From the NCBI RefSeq assembly GCF_965283645.1, contig NZ_CBDIPG010000001.1, positions 4,030,001 through 4,094,000 of the forward strand: 64,000 nucleotides of DNA, written 5' to 3'. Under the pieces are notes generated by a model, which ran no database searches, was not told the origin of the DNA, and saw nothing but the letters and a program-made list of their open reading frames with translations. The DNA is from Kordia sp965283645 (GTDB lineage: Bacteria > Bacteroidota > Bacteroidia > Flavobacteriales > Flavobacteriaceae). Shown in pieces: positions 1 through 7,345 of this stretch; the stretch's first letter is position 1, and every line of letters begins with the position of its first letter. A program made the translations under genes and the position numbers.

Positions 1-498
1 TGCAATGATCAATGGGGAGATGAAGTTCCAAATTATACTTATTTTAAAGACATTAATAACACTTTTGAAAAATTTACAGGAACATGGAAGTATATTAAAA
101 ATAATCATGTCGTAATATTTGAAATTACGAAAGTCACTCAGAAATATAATCCTGAATATAAAGTATATGAAGATTATTTAATTGGGAATTATTCTTATTC
201 TATTGATGGCGGAAACAGCTATGTTGTAAATACTATAACTACGCCTATTAATGATGATTCAGAAAATAACCCGATGTATTCTTCATGCACCGAGGGAAAT
301 AAAATTCCTTTTATATTTACAGATGTTGTCTTAAATAAAAAATCTTGCTGGATATATTTTGAATTTCTTCAAGGGAGTACAACACAAATGAAAGTTAAAA
401 TTAAAAACGAAGAAGAAGTTATAGGAGAAATTCAAGGTGATCCTCCAAAAAATCCTGCTTTTACATTACCCGTAATTATGACTGTAACAAAACAATAA
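1..498 (+). CDS. Secreted/lipoprotein-like protein, DUF6705-type (5' end outside window)
   Basis: The reading frame is open from the first base of the window, so the gene is cut at its 5' end and the 165 visible residues are its C-terminal part. The frame contains the segment FKDIxNxxEKFxGTWKY about residues 14-31, then alternating beta-type segments and a C-terminal stretch ending in PVIMTVTKQ. This layout (a GTW-containing short beta-rich domain) matches what I remember of the DUF6705 family of small flavobacterial envelope proteins, which have no known function; that assignment is from memory. It is followed at once by a strong terminator. It lies just outside the tRNA-derived direct repeat that begins at 660. 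No catalytic motif is visible. Confidence 0.6.
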   Translation, partial: CNDQWGDEVPNYTYFKDINNTFEKFTGTWKYIKNNHVVIFEITKVTQKYNPEYKVYEDYLIGNYSYSIDGGNSYVVNTITTPINDDSENNPMYSSCTEGNKIPFIFTDVVLNKKSCWIYFEFLQGSTTQMKVKIKNEEEVIGEIQGDPPKNPAFTLPVIMTVTKQ

Positions 499-500
499 CA

Positions 501-528
501 AAAGCCACTCATTTTGAGTGGCTTTTTG
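501..528 (+). terminator. Rho-independent terminator of the DUF6705-like gene
   Basis: A perfect stem of AAAGCCACTCA pairing with TGAGTGGCTTT around a short loop, followed by a T-rich tract. It starts two bases after the stop codon of the upstream gene. Confidence 0.85.
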
Positions 529-659
529 TTTTAAAGTTTTTTATGATTTTAGAGTTGAAACTCCATCAACTGTTTTTCAAGTTGTGATTTTCCGTTCTTC
601 TAGCGTTTGTTGTAATTGCTCTGCGATGAGATTAATCAACTTACTATTGGTGGTTTTGA

Positions 660-779
660 ACTCATAAACCCGAAGGTCACTGGTTCGAGTCCAGTTCCTG
701 CTACTAAGACAAAAGACACTTCAAACGAAGTGTCTTTTTTTATGCTTAAAACTTTCTTGGAAACTTAAAACAAAAAATA
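660..779 (+). repeat. Direct repeat copy 1: 3' half of initiator-type tRNA-Met plus its terminator (att-like)
   Basis: The repeat begins in the anticodon loop (CTCATAA), continues through the three-C anticodon stem typical of initiator tRNA, the T arm (ACTGG-TTCGAGT-CCAGT) and the acceptor end GCTACTA at 706, then the tRNA terminator hairpin at 714-740 and 39 more bases. The D arm and 5' acceptor strand are missing, so this is not a working tRNA gene. The same 120 bp recurs at 25067-25186 with only two mismatches. Integrases commonly target tRNA 3' halves, so this is read as an attachment-site remnant. The IS256 element starts at the base after the repeat ends. Confidence 0.8.
714..740 (+). 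terminator. tRNA-associated terminator hairpin inside the direct repeat
   Basis: Stem AGACACTTC / GAAGTGTCT with a short loop and a run of T. It is duplicated in the second repeat copy at about 25122-25148. Confidence 0.7.
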
Positions 780-1498
780 GACACTGTCCTAAAAAGTGTG
801 TAAGTTCAAAACTCAGGGTTAAATTATTTATAGTTTAATCCTGTTTTCAAATATAGCTAAAAATTGATTTAGTATAATTCCCCAATTTCTAATTGGCATT
901 GTCCATTTTTTGGTACTTTCTCTAAGTGCTAAAAACACAGATTTCATTACCGCTTCATCCGTAGGAAAAGAGAGCTTGTTTTTGGTATACTTTCTAATTT
1001 TCCCGTTCAGGTTTTCAATAAGATTTGTTGTGTAAATAATGGTTCTTATCTCGACAGGAAAATCAAAGAAAACAGTAAGTTCATCCCAATTGTTCTCCCA
1101 ACTTTTTATAGCATACGAATATTTAGATTCCCATTTTGCCTTAAAGTCTTCTAAAGCCGCTTTTGCAGCTTCTTTTGTTGGTGCTGTATAGATTTGCTTC
1201 ATGTCTTTAGTAAACTCTTTTTTATCCTTCCAAACCACGTAACGACACGCATTTCTAATTTGATGTACCACACAGATTTGAGTCACCGAATTTGGAAAAA
1301 TGGTTTTGATAGTATCTGTAAAGCCATTGAGATTATCGGTAGCAGTAATCAATATATCTTGGGTTCCTCTTGCTTTGATATCAGTGAGTACTCCCATCCA
1401 AAAAGCTGCGGATTCGTTCTTACCTAACCACAGTCCAAGTACTTCTTTTTTCCCGTCAGTTCTGAGTCCAACAGCAATGCAAATGGTTTTGTTAATTA

Positions 1499-2518
1499 AC
1501 GTGAGTTCGACTTAAGAAGATGTTTTAATTGTTTGTAAAATAGAGAAGGAATCATTAACTTAATATTCTGAATAACAAGCTAATAATAAGAACTTCTCTA
1601 TGATTACTGACAATAAAATTATTGAAATATTTTGTCTTTTAGACGATTTTAGTAAAGAATATAACGATTTGGTTACCAAAAACAGTCTTCTTGACCCAAA
1701 TAAAAAGAAAATACGCAAAAGAAAGCGTAAAATGTCTGATGCAGAAGTAATGACTATTTTAGTTATTTTTCATTTCAAATCTTACCGAAATCTGAAGCAC
1801 TTCTATATAAATCATGTGTGTAAACATATGCGTAATGAGTTCCCCGATTGTGTTTCATACAATCGTTTTGTTGAACTTCAAAAAAAAGTAGTTCAACCAC
1901 TAGGAGTATTTATGAAAATGCATTGTTTGGGTAGTTGTACTGGCATTTCATTTATAGATTCTACTACGTTGAAATCCTGTCACTATAAAAGAGAAAAGCA
2001 ACATAAAGTGTTTGCTGGTTTAGCTCAAAAAAGTTACGGAACCTTAGGTTGGTTTTATGGATTTAAATTACATCTTGTCTGTAACGATAAAGGTGAACTA
2101 GTCGAGTTTATGCTTACTCCAGGGAATGTGGATGATAGAAAACCTCTTAGAAACAAATCATTCAATGATAAAATATTTGGTAAAATTTATGGAGACAAAG
2201 GCTATCTCGGAAAAGATTTATTTGAAAAATTATTTGTAGATGGAATTCATTTAATAACAAAAGTGAGAAAGAATATGAAGAAAAAAGCAATGGATTTTAT
2301 GGATAAAGTACTATTAAGAAAAAGAGCTGTAATTGAATCTGTAAATGACATCTTAAAAAATGTATGTTATATTGAGCATACAAGACATAGGTCGGTAGAT
2401 AATTTTATATCAAACTTGGTCTGTGGATTAATAGCATATAGTTTTATACCTAAAAAACCATCTATCAAAATTACTAATATGCTCCCAAATATTGGAATAA
2501 GTTAAGTCGAACTCACGT
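1499..2518 (+). mobile_element. IS982-family insertion sequence, copy 1
   Basis: A 1020-bp element with perfect 17-bp terminal inverted repeats beginning ACGTGAGTTCGACTTAA. It is flanked by a 6-bp target duplication TAATTA at 1493-1498 and 2519-2524. It carries one transposase gene. The copy at 23204-24223 has the same length, appears identical in sequence and has its own different duplication (TAAATA), which fixes the element boundaries and shows recent, independent transposition. It interrupts the IS256 transposase gene. Confidence 0.95.
1600..2505 (+). CDS. IS982-family transposase (copy 1)
   Basis: A 301-residue DDE transposase. The core shows GISFIDSTTLKSCH (first Asp, about residue 119), then GTLGWFYGFKLHLVCNDKGE, the second Asp within TPGNVDDRKPL or GKIYGDKGYLG, and a later KRAVIESVNDILKN with the Glu of the DDE triad. 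The GWFYGFKLHL block and the DKGYLG block are hallmarks of IS982. Length fits the family (about 290-300). It lies wholly inside the 1020-bp element, starting 101 bp from the left end and ending 13 bp from the right end. Its protein is identical to that of the second copy, and nothing suggests it is inactive. Confidence 0.95.
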   Translation: MITDNKIIEIFCLLDDFSKEYNDLVTKNSLLDPNKKKIRKRKRKMSDAEVMTILVIFHFKSYRNLKHFYINHVCKHMRNEFPDCVSYNRFVELQKKVVQPLGVFMKMHCLGSCTGISFIDSTTLKSCHYKREKQHKVFAGLAQKSYGTLGWFYGFKLHLVCNDKGELVEFMLTPGNVDDRKPLRNKSFNDKIFGKIYGDKGYLGKDLFEKLFVDGIHLITKVRKNMKKKAMDFMDKVLLRKRAVIESVNDILKNVCYIEHTRHRSVDNFISNLVCGLIAYSFIPKKPSIKITNMLPNIGIS

Positions 2519-3158
2519 TAATTACTTTAGAGTTCTCTCTAACTTTAAAAACAATACCATCCATCCAAACAATTAGATACGTCGCTTCTAAAGGGCGATT
2601 CTTCCAAGCAATAACATCATTTGTGATACGATCTGTGATTCTTGAAATAGTAGATGTAGAGATATTAAAATCGTAGAGTTCTCGTATTTGTTCTTCAATA
2701 TCACTATTGCTCATTCCTTTGGCATAGAGTGAAATAATAATGTTTTCAATGCCTTCTGTGGCACTTTCTCTTTTCTTTACAATCATTGGGTTGAAAGAAC
2801 TTTCTCGATCTCTAGGAACTTGTATTTCTGTTTCTCCTAAAGTGGTTTTTAGTTTCTTTTTTGAATACCCATTTCGAAGGTTGGTAGCTTTACTCTTTTG
2901 ATGCTTGTCATAATCTAAATGAGCATCTAACTCGCCTTCAAGGATCTTTTCGATACCGCGCTTGTGTAATTGCTCTAAAAAGCTGGTAAGGTCAGAACCG
3001 TTTTTAAATTGTTTTAAAAAATCGTCGTTTAATAAGTCCTCTGGTTTCATAAGTGTGTAAAATTTAAAGTTAATAAAATAAAAAAACTCAGGATTGAATT
3101 CAATCCTGAGTTTTTAAAACTTACACAGTTTATGGGTTAGTGCCAAATCAAAAAAAGA

Positions 3159-3605
3159 TTAATCTAATTTACGAATCTTCTCTTCTATATACTTTTCTAA
3201 AGTACCATCAAGTATTAAATCTGTTTTTAATTCTGCTAAGAAAAGATTTACAATTGTCTTTACCTTCAAATCAAAAATCTCAGAAATATCATCATCCTTA
3301 GCTAATAGAGCAATAAATTTCTTTTTCATTTCTAAATTGATTTCTATTTCACCTTGAGCAGATCGGTTTTTAGGCATAGCTTCACCAGAAAGAAATGGAA
3401 TTCCTTGTCCTGATAATAGCCATTCTGCATTTACGCCTTCACATTTTGCATACAATAGATAAATGTCAAAACTATCTCTTGAATGCCAAGTCGATAAAGT
3501 TTGTGGTTTAATCCCTAAAAACCTAGCAAACTCTGAATCTGATTTAAAAGCATAATGCTCTTTTATTATGGAAAGCATTTTAGATTTAGTATTTTTAATA
3601 CTCAT
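3159..3605 (-). CDS. CI-like repressor with N-terminal helix-turn-helix
   Basis: A 148-residue protein. Residues 8-65 match the N-terminal DNA-binding domain of Bacteroidetes CI-type repressors (pattern KSDSEFARFLGIKPQTLSTWHSRD, then CEGVNAEWLLSGQG). The rest is helical and lacks a peptidase domain, so it is not a LexA-type self-cleaving repressor. The family controls phage or integrative-element gene switches. The promoter side (3606-3666) contains two palindromes, which suggests autoregulation. It lies directly next to the IS256 end inside the island, and is the only regulator-of-mobility type gene seen there; no integrase or phage structural gene accompanies it. Confidence 0.8.
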   Translation of the reverse strand: MSIKNTKSKMLSIIKEHYAFKSDSEFARFLGIKPQTLSTWHSRDSFDIYLLYAKCEGVNAEWLLSGQGIPFLSGEAMPKNRSAQGEIEINLEMKKKFIALLAKDDDISEIFDLKVKTIVNLFLAELKTDLILDGTLEKYIEEKIRKLD

Positions 3606-3639
3606 TTTGTTTAAAAAATATCACAAAAATTTGTTTAAT

Positions 3640-3666
3640 ACTCATATTGAGTACATATTTGTACTC
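3640..3666. promoter_or_regulatory. Overlapping operator-like palindromes upstream of the CI-like repressor
   Basis: ACTCA-TAT-TGAGT at 3640-3652 is a perfect dyad, overlapped by GAGTACA-N4-TGTACTC at 3649-3666, also perfect. They lie 35-61 bp upstream of the repressor start codon. Spacing and position fit a repressor operator; which protein binds is inference. Confidence 0.6.
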
Positions 3667-3888
3667 GAATTGCTACAAGCACATTGAAATATACATAAAA
3701 ATAATTTCAAAAAATGAATAGGATTGTTTAATAAATTAGGAGAAGAATAAAAAGCAACTTTAAATAGGAGAACGTTTAGCTATTTAAGATGTATAACAGA
3801 TAAGTTTTTTAAGTGTTAATCGAAGTTTTTTTTTCATGGTTATAAATTTGAGTGAGATTTATAATCTATAGCTACTTTAAATGTAGTG

Positions 3889-3922
3889 CAAAGTAGTCTA
3901 CTAATTTAGGCTACTTTGTTTT
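3889..3922 (+). terminator. Hairpin with T tract in a gene-poor stretch
   Basis: CAAAGTAG pairs with CTACTTTG over a 14-base loop, followed by TTTT. It lies in the 3606-4871 stretch, which has no full-size gene. No complete gene ends just before it on the plus strand, so it may end a lost gene or a small RNA. Confidence 0.45.
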
Positions 3923-3964
3923 GAATTTTGATAGAGAATAATTAATTATGAATTAACAAGCAAA

Positions 3965-4078
3965 ATGAATACCAAGAAGTTTGAATTTTTCAGAGGATTT
4001 GTCGTAGGCTTTTGTACTGCTACCACTATTGCACTAGTGTTTGTTGGAATTATATACTTTGTCTATGTAAAGAAGTGA
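3965..4078 (+). CDS. Small membrane protein, 37 aa
   Basis: A short frame starting MNTKKFEFFRGFVVG with one hydrophobic segment (about residues 10-33, FVVGFCTATTIALVFVGIIYFVY) ending in two lysines. The positive N terminus, single membrane span and stop soon after are what a real small membrane protein would show, but length alone makes this uncertain. No family recognised. Neighbours are a terminator hairpin upstream and the LytTR pseudogene downstream. Confidence 0.35.
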   Translation: MNTKKFEFFRGFVVGFCTATTIALVFVGIIYFVYVKK

Positions 4079-4254
4079 ATGAATTTTACATAGCATTTAC
4101 AGTAAGGAAAATAGTTGAGTAAAAAAAGAACTTGTTTTTAGACAGACTCTCAATAAAATAGTACTGCAACTATAGAGTATTAACTAAATATTGGCGTTGA
4201 AACTAGATATATTTTTAACACTTTTACATCAAATTAAAAAAACAGCATTACAAC

Positions 4255-4647
4255 ATGTTAGGCAATAAAAATACATCAAAGAAAGAAAAAGTAATCATAG
4301 AAAGTGATAAATACATTCTTTTGGGCAGAAAACACAAAGGATAATATGTAATAAAAGAGAAGATCATTTATATAGAAGCCTATGAAAATTATTCATGGCT
4401 TCACCTTAGAGGAGGGACTAAATTATTAAGTAGTAAGCCTATTGGCTATCACGAGCAACAATTAACTGATGACAGATTTATTCGGGTTCATCGCTCGTAT
4501 TTAATCAATTTAACTCATCTAAAATTCTACGAACCAAAATATCGTTTGGTGTATTTAAAAGGAGAAATGGTCTTACCTGTTAGTTTCAGGAGAAGTCGAA
4601 AATTCTCACAGATGATGTGTAATAATAGAATATTAACTAAGTTTTGA
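4255..4647 (+). pseudogene. LytTR DNA-binding domain protein with in-frame stop
   Basis: Starting at ATG 4255 the frame reads 29 codons and then meets TAA at 4342-4344. It continues in the same frame for another 100 codons to TGA at 4645-4647. The part after the stop is a good LytTR domain: KIIYIEAYENYSWLHL, then FIRVHRSYLINLTHL, then LVYLKGEMVLPVSFRRSRKF. LytTR domains bind direct-repeat DNA sites and usually control export or envelope genes. No good start codon follows the stop in frame, so the protein is probably lost unless the stop is read through. Direct repeats just downstream (4755-4783) may have been its target. Confidence 0.75.
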
Positions 4648-4754
4648 TGTTTGGAATAGTTGAATTTTAACTTTTTGCAATTATTATATATGCAAGTATC
4701 TTGTCTTAGAAACTAATTTTTGAAAGAAAGCTCGTAGTTTTTAATCAAAAATTC

Positions 4755-4783
4755 GACGCTTATCAAAAAAAAATGACGCTTAT
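4755..4783 (+). promoter_or_regulatory. Direct repeat GACGCTTAT x2, 20-bp period, upstream of the Skp/RHS gene row
   Basis: GACGCTTAT occurs at 4755-4763 and 4775-4783, in the same orientation and two helical turns apart, about 90 bp upstream of the Skp-like gene. LytTR regulators bind such two-turn direct repeats, and a broken LytTR gene lies immediately upstream. The link is inference. Confidence 0.45.
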
Positions 4784-4871
4784 ACAATATTTTCGAATTA
4801 ATATATTTTTTGAACTATATTCGTTTGTCAAATCATAATTATAATAAATTTTTCACATTTAAAAATAGTAA

Positions 4872-5405
4872 ATGAACAAAATCACATTACCACTTTCTAT
4901 TATAGCAATCGCACTATCGTTATTTGCGATTTTTAATCCAAAGCCTTCAAATGACCAAGTATATGTCGATGTAAACAAATTACTAGATGGTTACAAACGA
5001 ACTGAAATCGTTCGTAAAGATTTGCAAGAAAAAACAACGCTTTTAAAAGCGAATGTTGACAGTCTAGTTTCAGGTTGGCAAAAAGAGTTAAAAGTGTACG
5101 AAAAAGAACGTGCTTATATGACTAAAAAAGAAAAGGAGTTGAAGCAAGAATTATTAGCAAATAAACAACAACAAATTAATAATTATCAGCAAGCTGTTCA
5201 AAAACAGATGCAAGAAGAAGATCAAAAAGCAACACAAACTGTAATTAATGATATTAATGATTATGTAAAAGAATATGGAAAAACGCATAGTCATCAAATT
5301 ATATTTGGAGCTGGAGGAAACGGAAATATCATGTATGCAGTTGAAGGAGCTGACCTAACAACAAAAGTTTTAGAAGGTTTGAATGCTGAATTTGAAGGGA
5401 AATAA
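4872..5405 (+). CDS. OmpH/Skp family periplasmic chaperone-like protein
   Basis: A 177-residue protein with an N-terminal signal-anchor (residues 4-22), then the Skp start motif VYVDVNKLLDGYKRTE, then a long coiled coil (about 45-135, rich in Q, K and E) and a conserved ending HQIIFGAGGNGNIMYAVEGADLTTKVLEGLN typical of the Skp family. Skp proteins are trimeric holdases that keep outer-membrane and secreted proteins soluble in the periplasm. It heads a closely spaced row of five envelope genes that leads into the giant RHS proteins, so it may be a dedicated chaperone for their export; that job is inferred from position. Confidence 0.85.
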   Translation: MNKITLPLSIIAIALSLFAIFNPKPSNDQVYVDVNKLLDGYKRTEIVRKDLQEKTTLLKANVDSLVSGWQKELKVYEKERAYMTKKEKELKQELLANKQQQINNYQQAVQKQMQEEDQKATQTVINDINDYVKEYGKTHSHQIIFGAGGNGNIMYAVEGADLTTKVLEGLNAEFEGK

Positions 5406-5410
5406 TACGT

Positions 5411-6019
5411 ATGAATCAGAAAATATTTTCTTTAATTTTTTTAATGTCTTTTTTATTATTGAGTTGTTCTAAAAAAGAATTCAATACTGAAGCAGAATTA
5501 CTAGCTCACATTCAAAATGAGTCCAATGAATTCTTACAGCAAAAGGCGATTAATGGTGTTGAGTTTTTATTGCTCTATCGTCCTACTGACTTATTAGTGA
5601 GCCAAGAATTGGTAAACAATTATGAAGCTGAAGAAATTCAAGAGTTGCGAAATCAATATGGTAAATATTTATATTTTAATTTATCCATGTCTTACAAGAA
5701 TAAAGAACTATTGAGTGTAGTCCCAAAAAATAGGAATGAATTTGGACAAATGGTAAATGAGTTAGCATTTGGAATGAATCAAAAAGTGTACTTATTTACA
5801 AAAACAAAAGATACGATAGAAATGGTAGATTTTATCTATCCTAGAATGTATGGTATGAGTAATGCAACAACAATTATGTTGGTGTATCCAAGAAATAAAG
5901 AACAATTAAAAGAGGAATTTTTGAACCTTACAATAAAAGATTTAGGCACACATACAGGAGAAGTGAAATTTAAAATTCCTACAGGAATTATTAACAATCA
6001 ACCAAGAATATCATTTTAA
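5411..6019 (+). CDS. Lipoprotein of unknown function
   Basis: 202 residues with a type II signal peptide: hydrophobic stretch LIFLMSFLLLSCSKK, lipobox LLSC with Cys at about 19. The mature part is mixed alpha/beta with no recognised domain. It starts 5 bp after the Skp-like gene stop and 18 bp before the next gene, so the three are almost certainly one transcript. Its conserved placement next to a Skp-like gene and an RHS pair suggests a role in export or assembly of the RHS proteins, but nothing in the sequence proves this. Confidence 0.75.
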   Translation: MNQKIFSLIFLMSFLLLSCSKKEFNTEAELLAHIQNESNEFLQQKAINGVEFLLLYRPTDLLVSQELVNNYEAEEIQELRNQYGKYLYFNLSMSYKNKELLSVVPKNRNEFGQMVNELAFGMNQKVYLFTKTKDTIEMVDFIYPRMYGMSNATTIMLVYPRNKEQLKEEFLNLTIKDLGTHTGEVKFKIPTGIINNQPRISF

Positions 6020-6037
6020 AAATTAAACACGGTTAAC

Positions 6038-6628
6038 ATGAAAAAAATACTATTCATTTTTACAATTATCTTTTGCTTACATTCAAATGCTCAGGACTTT
6101 TCATATGGGGTCTCTGTAGGGACGAATGTATATTCTGTCCTTTCTGAAAGCAATGCTCCTTTTAATCCAAACGGATCATATTCGATACCAGAATATGCAG
6201 GATTATATCTAGGTGTTTACGGAAATTATAAATTAAACAATCATTTTGGTATTGTTGCAGATCTGGCATTAGACAAACGAACTATAAATATTGATCCACG
6301 AACGAAATTAAGCTACATCAGCCTGAGTCCAAAAATAAAATATGATGTCAATGGAACATACAATCAGGGATTTTATCTAAAATCGGGATTTCGTTATTCA
6401 ATTTTAACTAGTGCTGAAACTACTTCGGGAGTAGATGTGAAAGACGCCTTCAAAAATTCAGCTTTTAGTTTTAATCTTGGAGCGGGTACTAATTTTTCTA
6501 AATTTTTAGGTTTAGAATTGATCTTTGACTATTCGCTTACTAACGCAATTGATGCAGATGTAAAGTCTAAAATGTTAGGTGCCTATGCATTACTAACAGT
6601 TGATATTGAAAAACTTATTAATAAATAA
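6038..6628 (+). CDS. Outer-membrane beta-barrel protein (PorT/OmpA-type barrel)
   Basis: 196 residues with signal peptide (MKKILFIFTIIFCLHSNAQ) and a series of amphipathic beta strands alternating with turns (e.g. YGNYKLNNHFGIVADLALD, KYDVNGTYNQGFYLKSGFRYS, FSFNLGAGTNFSKFLGLELIFDYS), consistent with a small 8-strand outer-membrane barrel. It belongs in the broad Bacteroidetes outer-membrane beta-barrel domain class. It is in the row between the lipoprotein and the RHS genes. Specific function is not known. Confidence 0.75.
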   Translation: MKKILFIFTIIFCLHSNAQDFSYGVSVGTNVYSVLSESNAPFNPNGSYSIPEYAGLYLGVYGNYKLNNHFGIVADLALDKRTINIDPRTKLSYISLSPKIKYDVNGTYNQGFYLKSGFRYSILTSAETTSGVDVKDAFKNSAFSFNLGAGTNFSKFLGLELIFDYSLTNAIDADVKSKMLGAYALLTVDIEKLINK

Positions 6629-6638
6629 TATAAAAGAA

Positions 6639-7325
6639 ATGAAATATAGGTTATATATACTATTCTCGCTATTATTTTTTGTAGTCAAAGGTTATAGTCA
6701 ATATAGTTGGACACCAGGAACCATTTATTTAAAAAATGGAGAAACATTAACTGGAAAAGTCAAATTATCTATGCAAAGTGCCGCTCCAATTATTCCTGCT
6801 AAAGATCGTGCATACTATAGAAAAAATAAAGAATCAGAAAAACAGAAGTTTAAAATCAGCCAAATTGATTCTGTCGTTTTTACCATAACTTTTGAATTAG
6901 AAGAAAATGGAGAAAAGTTAGAAAAGATGAGGAAAGCTACCTATGTTCCTGTATATCTAAAAAGTAAGAAGAAGCATCTTCGTTTTGTAGAACTATTAGT
7001 TGATGGGAAAGTAAGGTTACTAGGTAGAAGTGTTCGAGTCAATGGAGGAGGTTTTTCGCCAACACCTGTTTTTAATGGTAGTGGTGGGATTGCTCATATG
7101 CATTATAGTAATTATGGATTTTTTTCACACAATGAAATTTTTGTTGTAAAAGAAAATGAAAATCCAGTAGAAATTAATAATTCAAGTGTGTTTAAATCAT
7201 TTAAAAAGAAAGCTAAAAAATATTTTAAAGACTGTAAAGCACTTGTTCAAAAAATAAATGATAAGACTTTCAAAGAAGAAGACTTAGTGGAAATAACAAG
7301 GTATTATAATGAAAACTGTAAATAA
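6639..7325 (+). CDS. Secreted protein of unknown function
   Basis: The frame is open from 6600, but the start chosen is ATG 6639 because MKYRLYILFSLLFFVVKGYSQ is a clean signal peptide and the earlier start would overlap the upstream gene. The mature part begins YSWTPGTIYLKNGETLTGKVKL, a beta-rich pattern seen in many flavobacterial envelope proteins that respond to stimuli, followed by a lysine-rich C-terminal helix. 228 residues. No enzymatic motif. It ends 20 bp before the 2087-residue gene. Confidence 0.7.
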   Translation: MKYRLYILFSLLFFVVKGYSQYSWTPGTIYLKNGETLTGKVKLSMQSAAPIIPAKDRAYYRKNKESEKQKFKISQIDSVVFTITFELEENGEKLEKMRKATYVPVYLKSKKKHLRFVELLVDGKVRLLGRSVRVNGGGFSPTPVFNGSGGIAHMHYSNYGFFSHNEIFVVKENENPVEINNSSVFKSFKKKAKKYFKDCKALVQKINDKTFKEEDLVEITRYYNENCK

Positions 7326-7345
7326 TATTGCATAAATAATAAAAA

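Larger units (their letters stand above)
828..3050 (-). pseudogene. IS256-family (Mutator) transposase, split by IS982
   Basis: The N-terminal half (3050 down to 2519) begins MKPEDLLNDDFL and contains the IS256 N-domain and the start of the DDE core (YLIVWMDGIVFKVRE, first Asp). The C-terminal half (1498 down to 828) continues with AVGLRTDGKKEVLGLW and the second catalytic block ILITATDNLNGF, and contains NLIENLNGKIRKYT near the end (candidate catalytic Glu). Joining the halves without the inserted element and one 6-bp duplication gives exactly 399 codons, so the gene was intact before insertion. As it stands neither half can make active transposase. It would otherwise catalyse cut-and-paste or copy-out transposition of its own element. 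Confidence 0.9.
780..3144 (-). mobile_element. IS256-family insertion sequence, interrupted by IS982
   Basis: The element carries a Mutator-type (IS256) transposase on the minus strand. The two outer ends are imperfect inverted repeats sharing CACT, then GTGTAAGTT, then AAAACTCAGG. Removing the inserted IS982 and one 6-bp target duplication leaves 1339 bp, the normal size of the family. No 8-9 bp target duplication is evident: 771-779 and 3145-3153 differ. The right boundary coincides exactly with the end of the tRNA-derived repeat. A second, 54-bp copy of the transposase-start end lies at 24741-24794, so a related copy once existed there. Confidence 0.85.

Noticed and set aside
577..706. Minus-strand frame running from the tRNA fragment into LINLIAEQLQQTLEERKITT
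   Set aside because: The first part is simply the antisense of the tRNA T arm (the well-known artefact reading GTRTSDLRV); no start codon and no family similarity.
660..706. Functional tRNA-Met gene
   Set aside because: The D arm and 5' acceptor strand are missing and one extra A lies beside the anticodon loop; it is a 3' fragment only.
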